Below, piece after piece: positions 1-9,332 of a stretch of DNA of 56,759 nt. Under the pieces are notes generated by a model. It was not told the origin of the DNA, ran no database searches, and worked only from the letters and a program-made list of their open reading frames with translations. Location of the stretch: contig MSJH02000715.1 in assembly GCA_001931875.2 (NCBI GenBank), positions 1-56,759 of the forward strand, read 5' to 3'. Made by a program: the position numbers and the translations under genes. Position 1 is the first letter of the stretch. Each line of letters begins with the position of its first letter. This DNA is from Byssochlamys sp. IMV 00236 (taxonomy: Eukaryota; Ascomycota; Eurotiomycetes; Eurotiales; Thermoascaceae).

Positions 1-28
1 TTTTTTTTTTTTTTTTTTTTTTTTTTTT
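1..28. repeat. Terminal poly-T run at contig edge
   Basis: The window opens with 28 consecutive T residues that run directly into the RNB-family coding sequence on the minus strand. It is best read as a homopolymer assembly break, or possibly an intron or coding A-tract whose continuation is missing. Read on the minus strand in frame it would add lysines after the conserved RNB segment, which is unlikely to be the natural end. Confidence 0.8.
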
Positions 29-2208
29 GGTCTTTCTAAAGAACTCACAAATGCTGACATCTTTGGTTGCTCTTGCCTGTATAAAAGTGCCTGATCGGGG
101 AATCTACTGGATATCTTTTGACCAACTTCAATATTGACAATGATTAGCAGCTCATTCATTAGAACATCTTCATCAGCTTCGTCTATTCGAGCGATCTCTT
201 CAGGATATCCGCTTTTTCCTAATTTGAACGCTACATAATGCTTAGCTAGGTTTAAGCCATGCTCATGTTCTATACGGTTTCGCTGTAGTTTACGACATAG
301 ATCCAAGAGTATGGAAGCATCAGATTCGATCTCTGACTTCTCTCCATCTGTATCTACGTGTTTGATATGCCCCTTGGATCGAACGATGCTTCTTCCTACC
401 CATGCGTGCAGTAATGTCCCATTTTCTGTAAATCGACACAGAATTGAAAAAGCAAGTCGTTCGCGATTTGGTAATAGGTAGCAATGAGATTCCAAGAAAT
501 TCGATGGCAAGATTGGAATGGTTTGTTCTACCAGCTCAATAGCGTAGGATCGTTCTCTGGCCGCTTTATCTAGCGTAGTTTTTTCACGGACGTAATGAGC
601 AACATCAGTTACATGGATGCCGATTTCAAAAGTTGCTTTTTCAGGCACTGATACCGAGAATGCAACCTCTGCACCTAAGTGAAAGAAATAAGTCTATCAT
701 TGATATATTAATTATAAAATTAAATGCTTTACCTTTTTCAGAAGACCCAATCGTAAAGATACGTATATTCTCTTTTTGGAAATCTCGTCTTCCTTTTCGA
801 TCATTTGGTGTCACTTTCTTTGGTATTGTTGTAGTTGCTCTGAGCACAGTGTCAGAAAAGCTCGTGTCTTTAATATGATGATCTGCCATTAGAACACCCG
901 ACTGTACACCCAATTCGCCTATCCAGCCCACTTCCTTTACAATCTTGCCAAATGGGTGCAAGGAAGAAGCTGGCCAACGCTGAATACTACCTACAAATAT
1001 TCTGTTTTTGTATTCCTCATGATATTTTGCAAATTCAGCAGGAGCAAACTTGATAGGTACTGCGACAAGTGGTAATCGTTTATTGATAGGTATAAACCAT
1101 ATGATCTTTGGTGAAGCATGTGGCTTTTCTGTTGTTGTGGGTTTTTTGTAGGCAGAAAGAGGTCGATATAAGGACAAGGTTCTAATGTATCTTGGTTATT
1201 TATCATTTCTCTTTTTAGAATAATAGCTGTGATTACCCTGAAAAAATCATGTTTTTTGGTCTTTCAAGGATACAAACGACTCTGCCGCAATATTTTGGAT
1301 ACATCTTTGTCTCATTAGTTTCAGAACTGCAAAGCAAGTCATCATCTGAAGGAATTTGCCTAAGCTTTCGTGCCTGCATCTTTGCATATTTTTCATTCAT
1401 CATATCTTCTACATTAACCAATTCCACAGCCACTTCATCACCATGTAACGCTCTATTTCTGTTTCTAGAGCCATAAATATAAATTAAAGCATCCAGCTCG
1501 TCACACTCAACATATGCATCCGAGCTATCTTGTACATCGATTTGCAAGACACCTGCAAACAGTTTGCGCTGTCGTATAGCTGCCAGTGCTTCGGGAAGGT
1601 TTAGATAAGAGGGATAAATAGCCTTTCGATGACTCTCTTCTATGGGTGGTAGTGTATTTGGTACTATTAAAGTCTTTTGTTTTTACCCCACATAAGTAAA
1701 CAAAACAATATGCAAAACTTACCTGATTTGCTCCTGTTGCGTCTCGTCATATGTTCCTCTGATGGTGACACTAATTCAATATGTTCATTCTCATCCTTCT
1801 CTTTGACTTCCTCGATTCTATGCAGAGTGTCTGCCTTTTTGGATAACATATGGCGACCATGAGGTTCTGAGTGACGACGGCCGCGTTTCCAGAAGTGATC
1901 ATCGCTAAGAGATACTGGAGGTATTCTCTTTATGTCACCAATAATATCTTGAATCGACTGAACTGCCTGGTCGTTCTTTTGTCTTGATTCAAAAGAATTT
2001 ATTGATTTTCTCCGTTGCTTTTGACTCTCTACAGAGCGTGTTGCCGATGGGCGACGTCCTTTATGATGCTCCGTTTCTTTTTTTGCTTCTCCGTTTCCTG
2101 CAGTTGTATCACTGACAGCAAGTGGATGCTATGAAAAAATAAGTATAACGAATATAAAGAATGTATCGTGTCATTTACATGAAAAACGTCTGCTTGACCA
2201 AGTTGCAT
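29..2208 (-). CDS. SSD1: Ssd1-type RNB-domain protein, nuclease-dead, 3' end missing
   Basis: RNase II/Dis3L2-like protein closest to fungal Ssd1, an mRNA-binding translational regulator. Predicted exons are 2208-2179, 2128-1723, 1663-1237, 1181-733 and 674-29, with phases that match at every junction. Seen: a basic, polar N-terminus (about 145 aa), then the cold-shock region with the Ssd1-like 'NLPEALAAIRQRKLFAGVL' and 'GSRNRNRALHGDEVAVEL', an S1/CSD-like segment, and the start of the RNB domain ('FEIGIHVTDVAHYV'). In active Dis3-type enzymes the metal-binding stretch reads like DPxxAxDLDDA. Here, across the 733/674 splice, it reads GSSEKGAEVAF, so the catalytic aspartates are gone. Loss of activity is known for yeast Ssd1. 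An in-frame ATG-type extension reaches 2310 but adds a hydrophobic stretch, so I prefer 2208. The C-terminal RNB part and S1 domain lie beyond the contig. Confidence 0.85.
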
Positions 2209-3262
2209 AAAGCAAGAACCTAGAAAGAAAAGATACGCCCCGCAGACACGCCATTTTTTGAGCTGAATGTTTAAATAGTCACAGTAAATCAATGTCCGAA
2301 CAGAGAACAAAAAGGGTCAATGCAGACAAGAGAGGGAGAGAGAAAAAAGAATGATGTGAACTTTTTTTCCACATGTACAATAGCAAATGAATGGTCAGCA
2401 AAGAAAAGGTTTTGCTGGGTAAAGGTAAAATGCCAAGCATGATAATATGGTAAGATGGTAATAAGGATTTGCCTAAATATGGCACGAGTGTTTTTTAACA
2501 AGAATTTACAAAGCCTTTTTACGCCGAATACAGGGAAAAAAGACGTAATTCATTGACAAAAGGGAACAAGATCGCATTGAGCACAACATGGCTCCCATAT
2601 AAGGAATATGTAGTGTGGATTAAATACGACGATATTTCATATTCCATGCCGGTACCCGGATTACATTTTACAGAAAAGAGAACGGGTTCTTTGCGCAATT
2701 AGTTTCATCTATGGCAACTATATAGTCTTTATCAGTTTGCGACACCAGAATTGGCTAAAGACGATATTGTTATCTGGAAATGTAGTCCGTATTAATAATT
2801 AGATAAATGGATAGATCAGTATTGATAATAAGAAATGAGACTTTCTCACAGAAAACAAAAAGAGTTAAAGTGTAACCAAAGGGCCGTGTAATCTTTGCTA
2901 CCGAAAAAGACACTTTCACGTTTTTTTTAGACCTTCTTGATTAATAAAGGCGTAAAATGATCTCTGTTGATATATGCTATGGTAACGGTATTATATGGTA
3001 ACGGTTGGGATGGCAACGGTAAACAAGAGTTTATTGTTCTCCAACAATTACCTTTTTTATAAATAACCGTAGGTCAAAGCACATGAAAAAGAAAAAAAAA
3101 TACCAAGAGACCTGTCTAATTGTCATACATGTGAAATAAAAACATAAACAATCACATGTGTGTATCTATCTTTATTATCATTAACCCATCAAGGCAAGTC
3201 ATTTTTGCTAATATATAAACATACTCAATTTTGTCATTTCTTTTTCTTTATTCAATAAAAAC
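2209..3262. promoter_or_regulatory. Divergent intergenic region with triple ATGGYAACGGT motif
   Basis: About 1.05 kb separates the Ssd1-like gene (-) from the bHLH gene (+), so it should hold both promoters. The 11-mer ATGGYAACGGT occurs three times in the same orientation (2979-2989, 2995-3005, 3010-3020). Its core fits the YAACNG pattern bound by Myb-type factors in eukaryotes. The factor is not known. No other gene was seen here. Confidence 0.4.
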
Positions 3263-3979
3263 ATGAACTATACCGTCAATAACCAATTCTATTATCCAGT
3301 AGGAAAGCATGGTATTCCAGGTACGGACTAATAAAAGTATGATTTTTGCATGTTTACCTTATTTGAACCCACAGCAACACAGTCTTTTGCATACCCTGTT
3401 TTTCCCTATGACATGCATTACCCGTCACTTCACCATCAAGCACCATCAAATACTTATTTTACTGAGCCTCAGGCATACATTCCAGTCAAAAAGGAAGATG
3501 AACAGAGTTCGATAAAGTCTTCAGTTTATGAAACCAGCAGCATACACAGTAACAATAGCAGTGACAGCTATAAGGAAAAGAATAAAAAGACGTCCGAAAA
3601 ACAATGTTATCACCCATACAACACTTCTCCATCCAATACAACATCAACAAAGGTACGAAGACGTCGTAAGCAACCCCATGAGCTGCTATCAGAAGCACAA
3701 AAGAAAGCGAACCATATTGCATCTGAGCAGAAAAGAAGACAAAATATTAAAATCGGATTTGATCAGCTAATTGACATTGTCCCGTCCCTCAATCATGGTA
3801 ACCGAAGCGAGGCACTTATATTACAAAAATGTATAGCGACTTATAATTGTTTGTTTACTTTAATACTCACTCTCTTTTTCTACTTATTAGCCGTTGAACA
3901 TATCCGTCACTTGGTATCTTTAAAAAATGAACTCAAAAATCAAGTCAGGGATCTACAGGACCTGTTAGGTGACACGTAA
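3263..3979 (+). CDS. bHLH transcription factor
   Basis: Exons 3263-3320, 3375-3830 and 3891-3979 give a 200-aa protein. The N-terminal half is rich in Tyr, Ser, Asn and Pro and is probably disordered. The basic helix-loop-helix lies at the C-terminus (about residues 120-195). Its basic region 'NHIASEQKRRQNI' has the His, Glu and paired Arg that contact the E-box CANNTG in this family. Helix 1 is 'GFDQLIDIVP', and helix 2 is restored by the last splice ('SVEHIRHLVSLKNELK'). A short coiled coil follows ('NQVRDLQDLL'), as in leucine-zipper-type bHLH proteins. The last intron must be removed, because the unspliced reading inserts a hydrophobic run into helix 2. The class (Ino4-like or another) cannot be settled from sequence alone. 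Confidence 0.85.
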
Positions 3980-4369
3980 GTGAGCGATTTAAAATAAATA
4001 GATACTTTATTAATTCGCTGTTTAATAGCAATTATGAAGAAGATGTAAATATTGCATGTTTAGTATAAAGTAAATACTAACTTTATTAAATAGTCCTCAG
4101 ACGATGAAGTACTCTATATGTAAATAGCCTCATTTACTATAAATAGAAGCCCAAAAATGAGGCTGAAACTTATGTTTATCACATACATTCACAACAAGCA
4201 ACAAAAATAGAAACAAGCTTTTATGTCGCATCATTTTTAACATTCTAGAAATCTATATGTATATCTACTATTTATTGGATGAAATAAATATTACAATTGT
4301 ATATGCAGTTATTATATATGTATATATGTATATAAACAGGTGGAGGATGTGTTATAATACATTATGGAA
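3980..4369. other. Short intergenic stretch between convergent genes
   Basis: AT-rich 390-bp 3' flank shared by the convergent bHLH (+) and O-fucosyltransferase-like (-) genes. It contains several AATAAA-like words and a TATATG-rich tract near 4310-4330. No gene seen. Confidence 0.5.
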
Positions 4370-5830
4370 TTAAATTACAAGTGGTGCATACATGCTTTGA
4401 AATCGATTGTATCTATTAAAGATGTAGCTAGAAAAGGTACTCTTCTTTGTACCAATGAAGGCTGAGCCATGTGAAGTGATCTCTGCATCAACCATAGGAA
4501 TCAAGAGTGAATTGATAGTAGTGCCTACTTGCTCATAGACACTGTCTATATATTTATCACCAATAGCCATGGGCTGAGCACTCAAGATGTCTTGAATGAT
4601 ATCAGGAAAGTCAGACAAGGTGAACAGACAGGGGAACTCTTGGTGTAAACCTTTGAGAGTCGTACGTGGCTGACGAGTATCAGTAGCCATGTAGATAAGG
4701 CGCAGCCTTGGATGGTTATCCTTGCGATGGATCTTGAGGCACTGGACTAAAAGGGCGTCGGGGTTTCTAATTTGTTGTAGCTCTTGAACCATGTTTTCTT
4801 CTTCATCCGTAAGAGGGCGTGTGTTTGGAATAGTTACTTGATCTGTTTGCATGTTGGATAAAGTGTCCTGTTCCAAAGCCAATCTGACAGCGTTTACTGT
4901 TTCTGCCATTGCTTTTTTGAAGAAACCATCTCCTTGACGTAAGTGAACACCAACGAAGTTGTCAGGCCCGCCCAACTTGGAAAGAACTCGTAAGGCTTGT
5001 TTGATTACTACCGGGTGGCCAATACTCACTTCTTGCTGGAGATGATGTCTGAACCAGATCAGCTGAGGGTCACTTAGAGCCAATCGGTGTGTGTAGTGCA
5101 ATGAACCAAAGACGATAAACCTTTCTTGTCGTTCGGCCAAGTCTTGCACATCCACACGCTCCGTAAAGTTGCGCATGCTGTCATTGTTTTCCTTTGAGTC
5201 ATATAAGCGGTAAGAGAGGCGCATTTCATCCTTTATACGATAGATATCATCGTCAGTAGCAGACCATTCATCTTGAAAGTATGTTGTAGACATACTAGTA
5301 CGGTAAATGATACGAACGCCTTGTGCGCGAGCAGCACTGAGATCAAAGATAGCTTCAGCGGGAAGAGGAACGTATCTACGGAAATCAGCACAATCATCAG
5401 CAGTTTTATAGTAAGTAGGACAGATGGCAATCTTTTGTTCATATCGATAGTATGGAGCCCAAGAGGTTGCTCTACCAATATTGATTTCTGGGAGAATCAA
5501 TGTACGATTCATAGCCTTGGCGAGAACAATGGCGTTAATTAAGGCGAGTCGTTGGTTGTGAAGCCCAGAATGTGGGTAATATGTAATGTATTTTTCAGTG
5601 TCTTCCTTTGTCAAAGTGTTTTGAACATGTTTAGTCATTGGCTTAACACTGAACCGTAGTTGAAAGCTGACAGACTGTGTTGTGGTATATGTGACTAGGA
5701 ACATGATAAAGACTAATGTAGCAAGGCACACAGCCCAGATAAACTTTGAAGATCGCACCATCATCTCGTTATATGACAAAAGAAAAGATAATAGTAAAAT
5801 AGTAAAGAAAAAGAGAAAGGAATGATCCAA
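4370..5830 (-). CDS. GDP-fucose protein O-fucosyltransferase-like type II membrane protein
   Basis: Single-exon ORF of 486 aa. Family features in order: an N-terminal signal anchor, 'SGLHNQRLALINAIVLAKAM' with 'RTLILPE' (donor-site start of the fold), 'VHLRQGDGF' (about 60% along; the Arg of the HLR-type motif binds the GDP-sugar in this superfamily), 'IYMATD', and a C-terminal 'TSHGSAFIGTKKSTFSS' motif. Such proteins act in the Golgi or ER lumen. The acceptor is unknown, and some fungal members are not proven to use fucose. The first ATG gives a second hydrophobic run ('FLFFFTILLLSFLL') before a predicted anchor. The Met-Met at residues 22-23, just before 'VRSSKFIWAVCLATLVFIMFL', is an equally good start and gives a standard type II topology. 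Confidence 0.8.
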   Translation of the reverse strand: MDHSFLFFFTILLLSFLLSYNEMMVRSSKFIWAVCLATLVFIMFLVTYTTTQSVSFQLRFSVKPMTKHVQNTLTKEDTEKYITYYPHSGLHNQRLALINAIVLAKAMNRTLILPEINIGRATSWAPYYRYEQKIAICPTYYKTADDCADFRRYVPLPAEAIFDLSAARAQGVRIIYRTSMSTTYFQDEWSATDDDIYRIKDEMRLSYRLYDSKENNDSMRNFTERVDVQDLAERQERFIVFGSLHYTHRLALSDPQLIWFRHHLQQEVSIGHPVVIKQALRVLSKLGGPDNFVGVHLRQGDGFFKKAMAETVNAVRLALEQDTLSNMQTDQVTIPNTRPLTDEEENMVQELQQIRNPDALLVQCLKIHRKDNHPRLRLIYMATDTRQPRTTLKGLHQEFPCLFTLSDFPDIIQDILSAQPMAIGDKYIDSVYEQVGTTINSLLIPMVDAEITSHGSAFIGTKKSTFSSYIFNRYNRFQSMYAPLVI

Positions 5831-6295
5831 AAGAGATACACTTTAAATAGTATATAGGTTTTCTATTTTTAAATCATTAAAACTCCAAAATCGGCTATCT
5901 GCGCGGTGTGTAACAGAGGCTTTGCTTTTTAAAAACTCTCTAATTAGGCATCAATAACAACATTGCCTCAATATTTTGGGCTGAAGTATTCTAGGTCTTG
6001 ATCACAAAGGCTACTGCGCGCATCAAAGTCATCGAGATTTCAACGTGAAGGTGACTTCAGCCCAGTTACAAAATACAGCTTGACTTTGCAAGTGGAATAG
6101 GATGAAATTTAAGCAAATGACTCAAACTAAAACCATTAGTCGAAATGACGTTAATCCATATGACCTACATTGCAAATGTATGTCTATTTAAAGCTGTTTG
6201 TATCTCTTTTTTCCTTTATTTTTATCAAGCCCCAACCGATATAAGAAGAAAAGAAAATTCAACTCTGCCTGACTTTTGTTCATTGTAAGACCAAA

Positions 6296-6649
6296 ATGGG
6301 AAATAGATTTTTACCATATTTAGGTATTATATGCTTCAGCTGTTGAGCACTTTGTTATCAAAGAAAACTTTGACAAAGAATTCGGGAATCGTTTAGAAAT
6401 CCGAGATGCACAGCATTTCCAAACTGTAAGACTTTACTGTTCGATTAACGTATGCTTTATGCAAATGCAAACGTTATTTACATTTGATAAATCTGACAAA
6501 AAAAAGTCCAAGGGAGGAATGGTGCAGAAAAGTATTATGCAATAACTGTATCAAAGGATAAAAGGATATGATAAAACGATAAACAAATCTATAAACAGGT
6601 ACAAACAGTTCCATATCAAATGGTCCCTAACGGGTTACCCATACCTTAA
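6296..6649 (+). pseudogene. Possible small two-exon gene with a one-base frameshift, unknown function
   Basis: An ATG at 6296 follows a TATTTAAAG box and a CT-rich tract near 6183-6230. Eight residues in, a G-G pair at 6329-6330 breaks the frame. One frame over, the reading continues as 'ASAVEHFVIKENFDKEFGNR' and 'LEIRDAQHFQT' to a GTAAGA donor at 6426. An acceptor at 6598 joins it in phase to 'VQTVPYQMVPNGLPIP' and a stop at 6647-6649. The reading looks protein-like rather than random. It is either a real small gene with a sequencing error or a 39-nt 5' intron, or a young pseudogene. No family recognised. Confidence 0.3.
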
Positions 6650-8171
6650 ACAAGCGCGTGTGTTACCGGCGTCTGACTAGTTCTGTTTCACACTCATGTC
6701 ATCAGATGTGTAAGTACATCATTAGCAGCTAAAGTAATGCTTGAATAGAATCTATCATTATGCTTATTTATCAGACATTTAGCAAAGAATACATTAAGCT
6801 ATTGCTTATTGCTTTATCATATTTTTCGTTATACCACTTGTATTTTTGATTTGGTCATTGTACTTTTGACACGCTCTTGGCATGTTTTTACAATGACTAA
6901 AAGAAACAAGAGATGTAGAATAACTGTACAAGATAAGAATCTATATATTTGACTTATGTATAGACATTCTAATTGGGAAATACTATCAGAATAAACCAAC
7001 TGTAAACTAAGATGTGCTTTCTCATAGTTTGTTATTCTTGACCGTTTTAAACTGTGCTACAGAAGCAGTGTGAGAACAGTAATGATCAGTGTGTCTTCGA
7101 ACATAACATTTATGTAAACATTGCTACTTAAAATAGATGTTTTGCCTAACAGGTTTTAGACTATATATGATTTGACGACAATTTCGCACATTTAGATGTC
7201 TATGTGAGCCAACGTAAATCTAGTTGGAATGCGTCGATTTTTTTATTTAGTTCATTGTTACAAAGCTGTCATCGATTGATATATATTTTTAGAAGCTACG
7301 TTTCAAAGCAATTCTCTTTGTTTTCAACACTTGGCGAACGCCTTGTAGCTTGAATGAAATGTGATACAGTGGCCATGAAAGGCTTAATTATGGAAAAATT
7401 ACATTTTCTTTGGAAACAAAGAACACACTTTTATGTGTCTCATTTGACAAGCATGCAGCGTATACCCCTTTTCAACATGCTTTCCTTTGTTTATCTTTGT
7501 CAGATCAAGCAGTCCTACTAAAAATATTACAAAGATGAGATTTATTTTCATTTTCTATGTGGAATCAGTATTATCATTGGGAGCTCATTGAAGAGGATAA
7601 GCCAAGATGGGCTATGGTTAAATTTCATTTGAAAATCCGTATAGCCATTTTCTCAGGTTTTGATCTCAATTATACTCTATCGACTACATCAAGTACAGAG
7701 TAAATAAGGCTCTCTTACGATCAGCTTGATCACGTTGTAGTATTTTATGTGCACATTTGGTTAGCGCTCGGGGATTTTCATGTCACCATTATGTTTTTTT
7801 TTCTTCTTTAATAATCATCTAATCGCTCATGGTAGCTCGGCTATACTTCAAAGTTTCGGAGAATTACTTTCCTTTAATGTTTAGCCACTTTATGACAAGC
7901 TTCTGAAGGATGTACGCTAGAATATCTCGCGTCAAATGTTGTATGGCACTCATTCTTTATTAGTAACAGCTATTAGAAGCAATCAATGTGTGTCATAGGC
8001 GTTATTTCAAAAGAATCGAATCGTTATAAATTCTGTGAATCTTGTTAGAAATACGTCATGTCTCTTCAGTTGAAATAAGCCCCGTTATTAATAAAAGCTG
8101 CTCTTAAGTCAATATTGGCTTTTTAAATATTTGTAAAAAGAGTTGTCCTTATTCATGTTTCAATACTAAAA

Positions 8172-8189
8172 ATATATATATATATATAT
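8172..8189. repeat. (TA)9 microsatellite
   Basis: Pure TA dinucleotide tract in the promoter-side gap of the 101-aa gene. No function inferred. Confidence 0.8.
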
Positions 8190-8376
8190 TAAACATAAAA
8201 AAGGAGACTTTGTTAACTCTAATCCCTTGATGTTGCCTAAGCGAGAGTTAAAAATATATGTGACATATGATTGGATGTCGGATATTTAATTATTTTTAAA
8301 CTTAAAGGAGTGAGGACCCTTTTTCTTTTTTATTCTCTTTTTTTCTCTGCTATTCATTATTTAGTTTTTTGTATCG

Positions 8377-8682
8377 ATGAATATTATTGCACCATGTCCA
8401 CAAAAGCCTTCAAGATACAATTACTATGCAATAGGAGATCAAGCCGATGAAGCTTGTCAAGAACTTCGACAAATTTTAGCTTCGTCTAACAAAATGGTTG
8501 AAGAATTATCGATTGCCAGAACCAATAATCCAATGCCTAATGATACTAGCTTTATTATTCCCAACGTTCAACAATCCAATGTAAATGAAGATAGACATCG
8601 ACCAAGATCATTTAGCATGGGAGATACTAGAGCTCACTTTATCTCTCAAGCCAAATTTGTTGTCAGTAATCTCGCTTACTGA
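8377..8682 (+). CDS. Small hypothetical protein, 101 aa
   Basis: Uninterrupted ORF of 101 codons whose ATG follows a TC-rich leader. I do not recognise a family. A central segment ('ADEACQELRQILASSNKMVE') is predicted helical and amphipathic. The C-terminal part has 'RPRSFSMGD', a good R-x-R-x-x-S site for AGC-type kinases and a possible 14-3-3 docking site after phosphorylation. No signal peptide or membrane segment. Codon use resembles the neighbouring genes. The frame closes with TGA and is followed by AT-rich 3' flank. It is probably a lineage-restricted regulatory or signalling peptide. Confidence 0.6.
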   Translation: MNIIAPCPQKPSRYNYYAIGDQADEACQELRQILASSNKMVEELSIARTNNPMPNDTSFIIPNVQQSNVNEDRHRPRSFSMGDTRAHFISQAKFVVSNLAY

Positions 8683-9332
8683 TTTCTCTATACATGTATA
8701 CACAACTTATGAAATTGTCTATAATGTACATACACAAGAAAACCAAAACAAAACTATACTTTTATTATTACTTTATACATACTTTTATATATACACAAGC
8801 ACACAATCTCTATCTCTCTCTTTCTTTTTATATATATTACGCATTTATATACTACATCTTTTTTTTTTTTTGTTTAGATATATATATACTCTTCGATCTT
8901 TAAACATCAGCCTGTTTCTGTATAAAAAAAAAAACAAATAAATATGACTCTTTTTATTATTATTATTATGAAAATCCATGTGCTTTTCTTTTCCATTATT
9001 TTAAACAACAATTTTTTCAAAATAGAAGGTTATGGAACATAGCTACACTTAATAAGGTTTAAAAGACAAAAGTTATGAAGCATTGACAGACTTATTCAAT
9101 CATTAATTGTTTAAAGATTTGCTTAAATCAATTTAACTTTTAAAGGGGAAAGTTGACATGTTCTGCCACGCTTCAGATGAATGATAAAACAAGGGACAAC
9201 AGGAGTGCATAAAGAGAAAAGAAAAAGCCATTTTCCCATTGATTCTTGCCTCTCCTCGTGCGATACACGCATTGTTCAACACACAAAATGCTTTATGCAC
9301 GATGAAATAAACTCTATTTATTATTATGAAAT
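8683..9332. other. Shared 3' region between convergent genes
   Basis: 650 bp between the 101-aa gene (+) and CPA2 (-). Low-complexity T-rich and TA-rich stretches (8780-8900) and an ATT triplet run (8955-8970). No gene seen. Confidence 0.5.

Larger units (their letters stand above)
5831..8376. other. 2.5-kb AT-rich intergenic region
   Basis: It separates two divergently transcribed genes. Apart from a possible decayed small gene (6296-6649) and a (TA)n tract at 8172-8189, I see only short open frames with no family signal, no tRNA and no clear transposon ends. A pyrimidine-rich stretch at 8320-8365 precedes the 101-aa gene and is the likely promoter/TSS zone for it. Confidence 0.5.

Noticed and set aside
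2209..2310. In-frame N-terminal extension of the Ssd1-like protein to 2310
   Set aside because: It would place a Cys-rich hydrophobic stretch before a cytoplasmic RNA-binding protein; the downstream ATG at 2208 gives a normal polar start.
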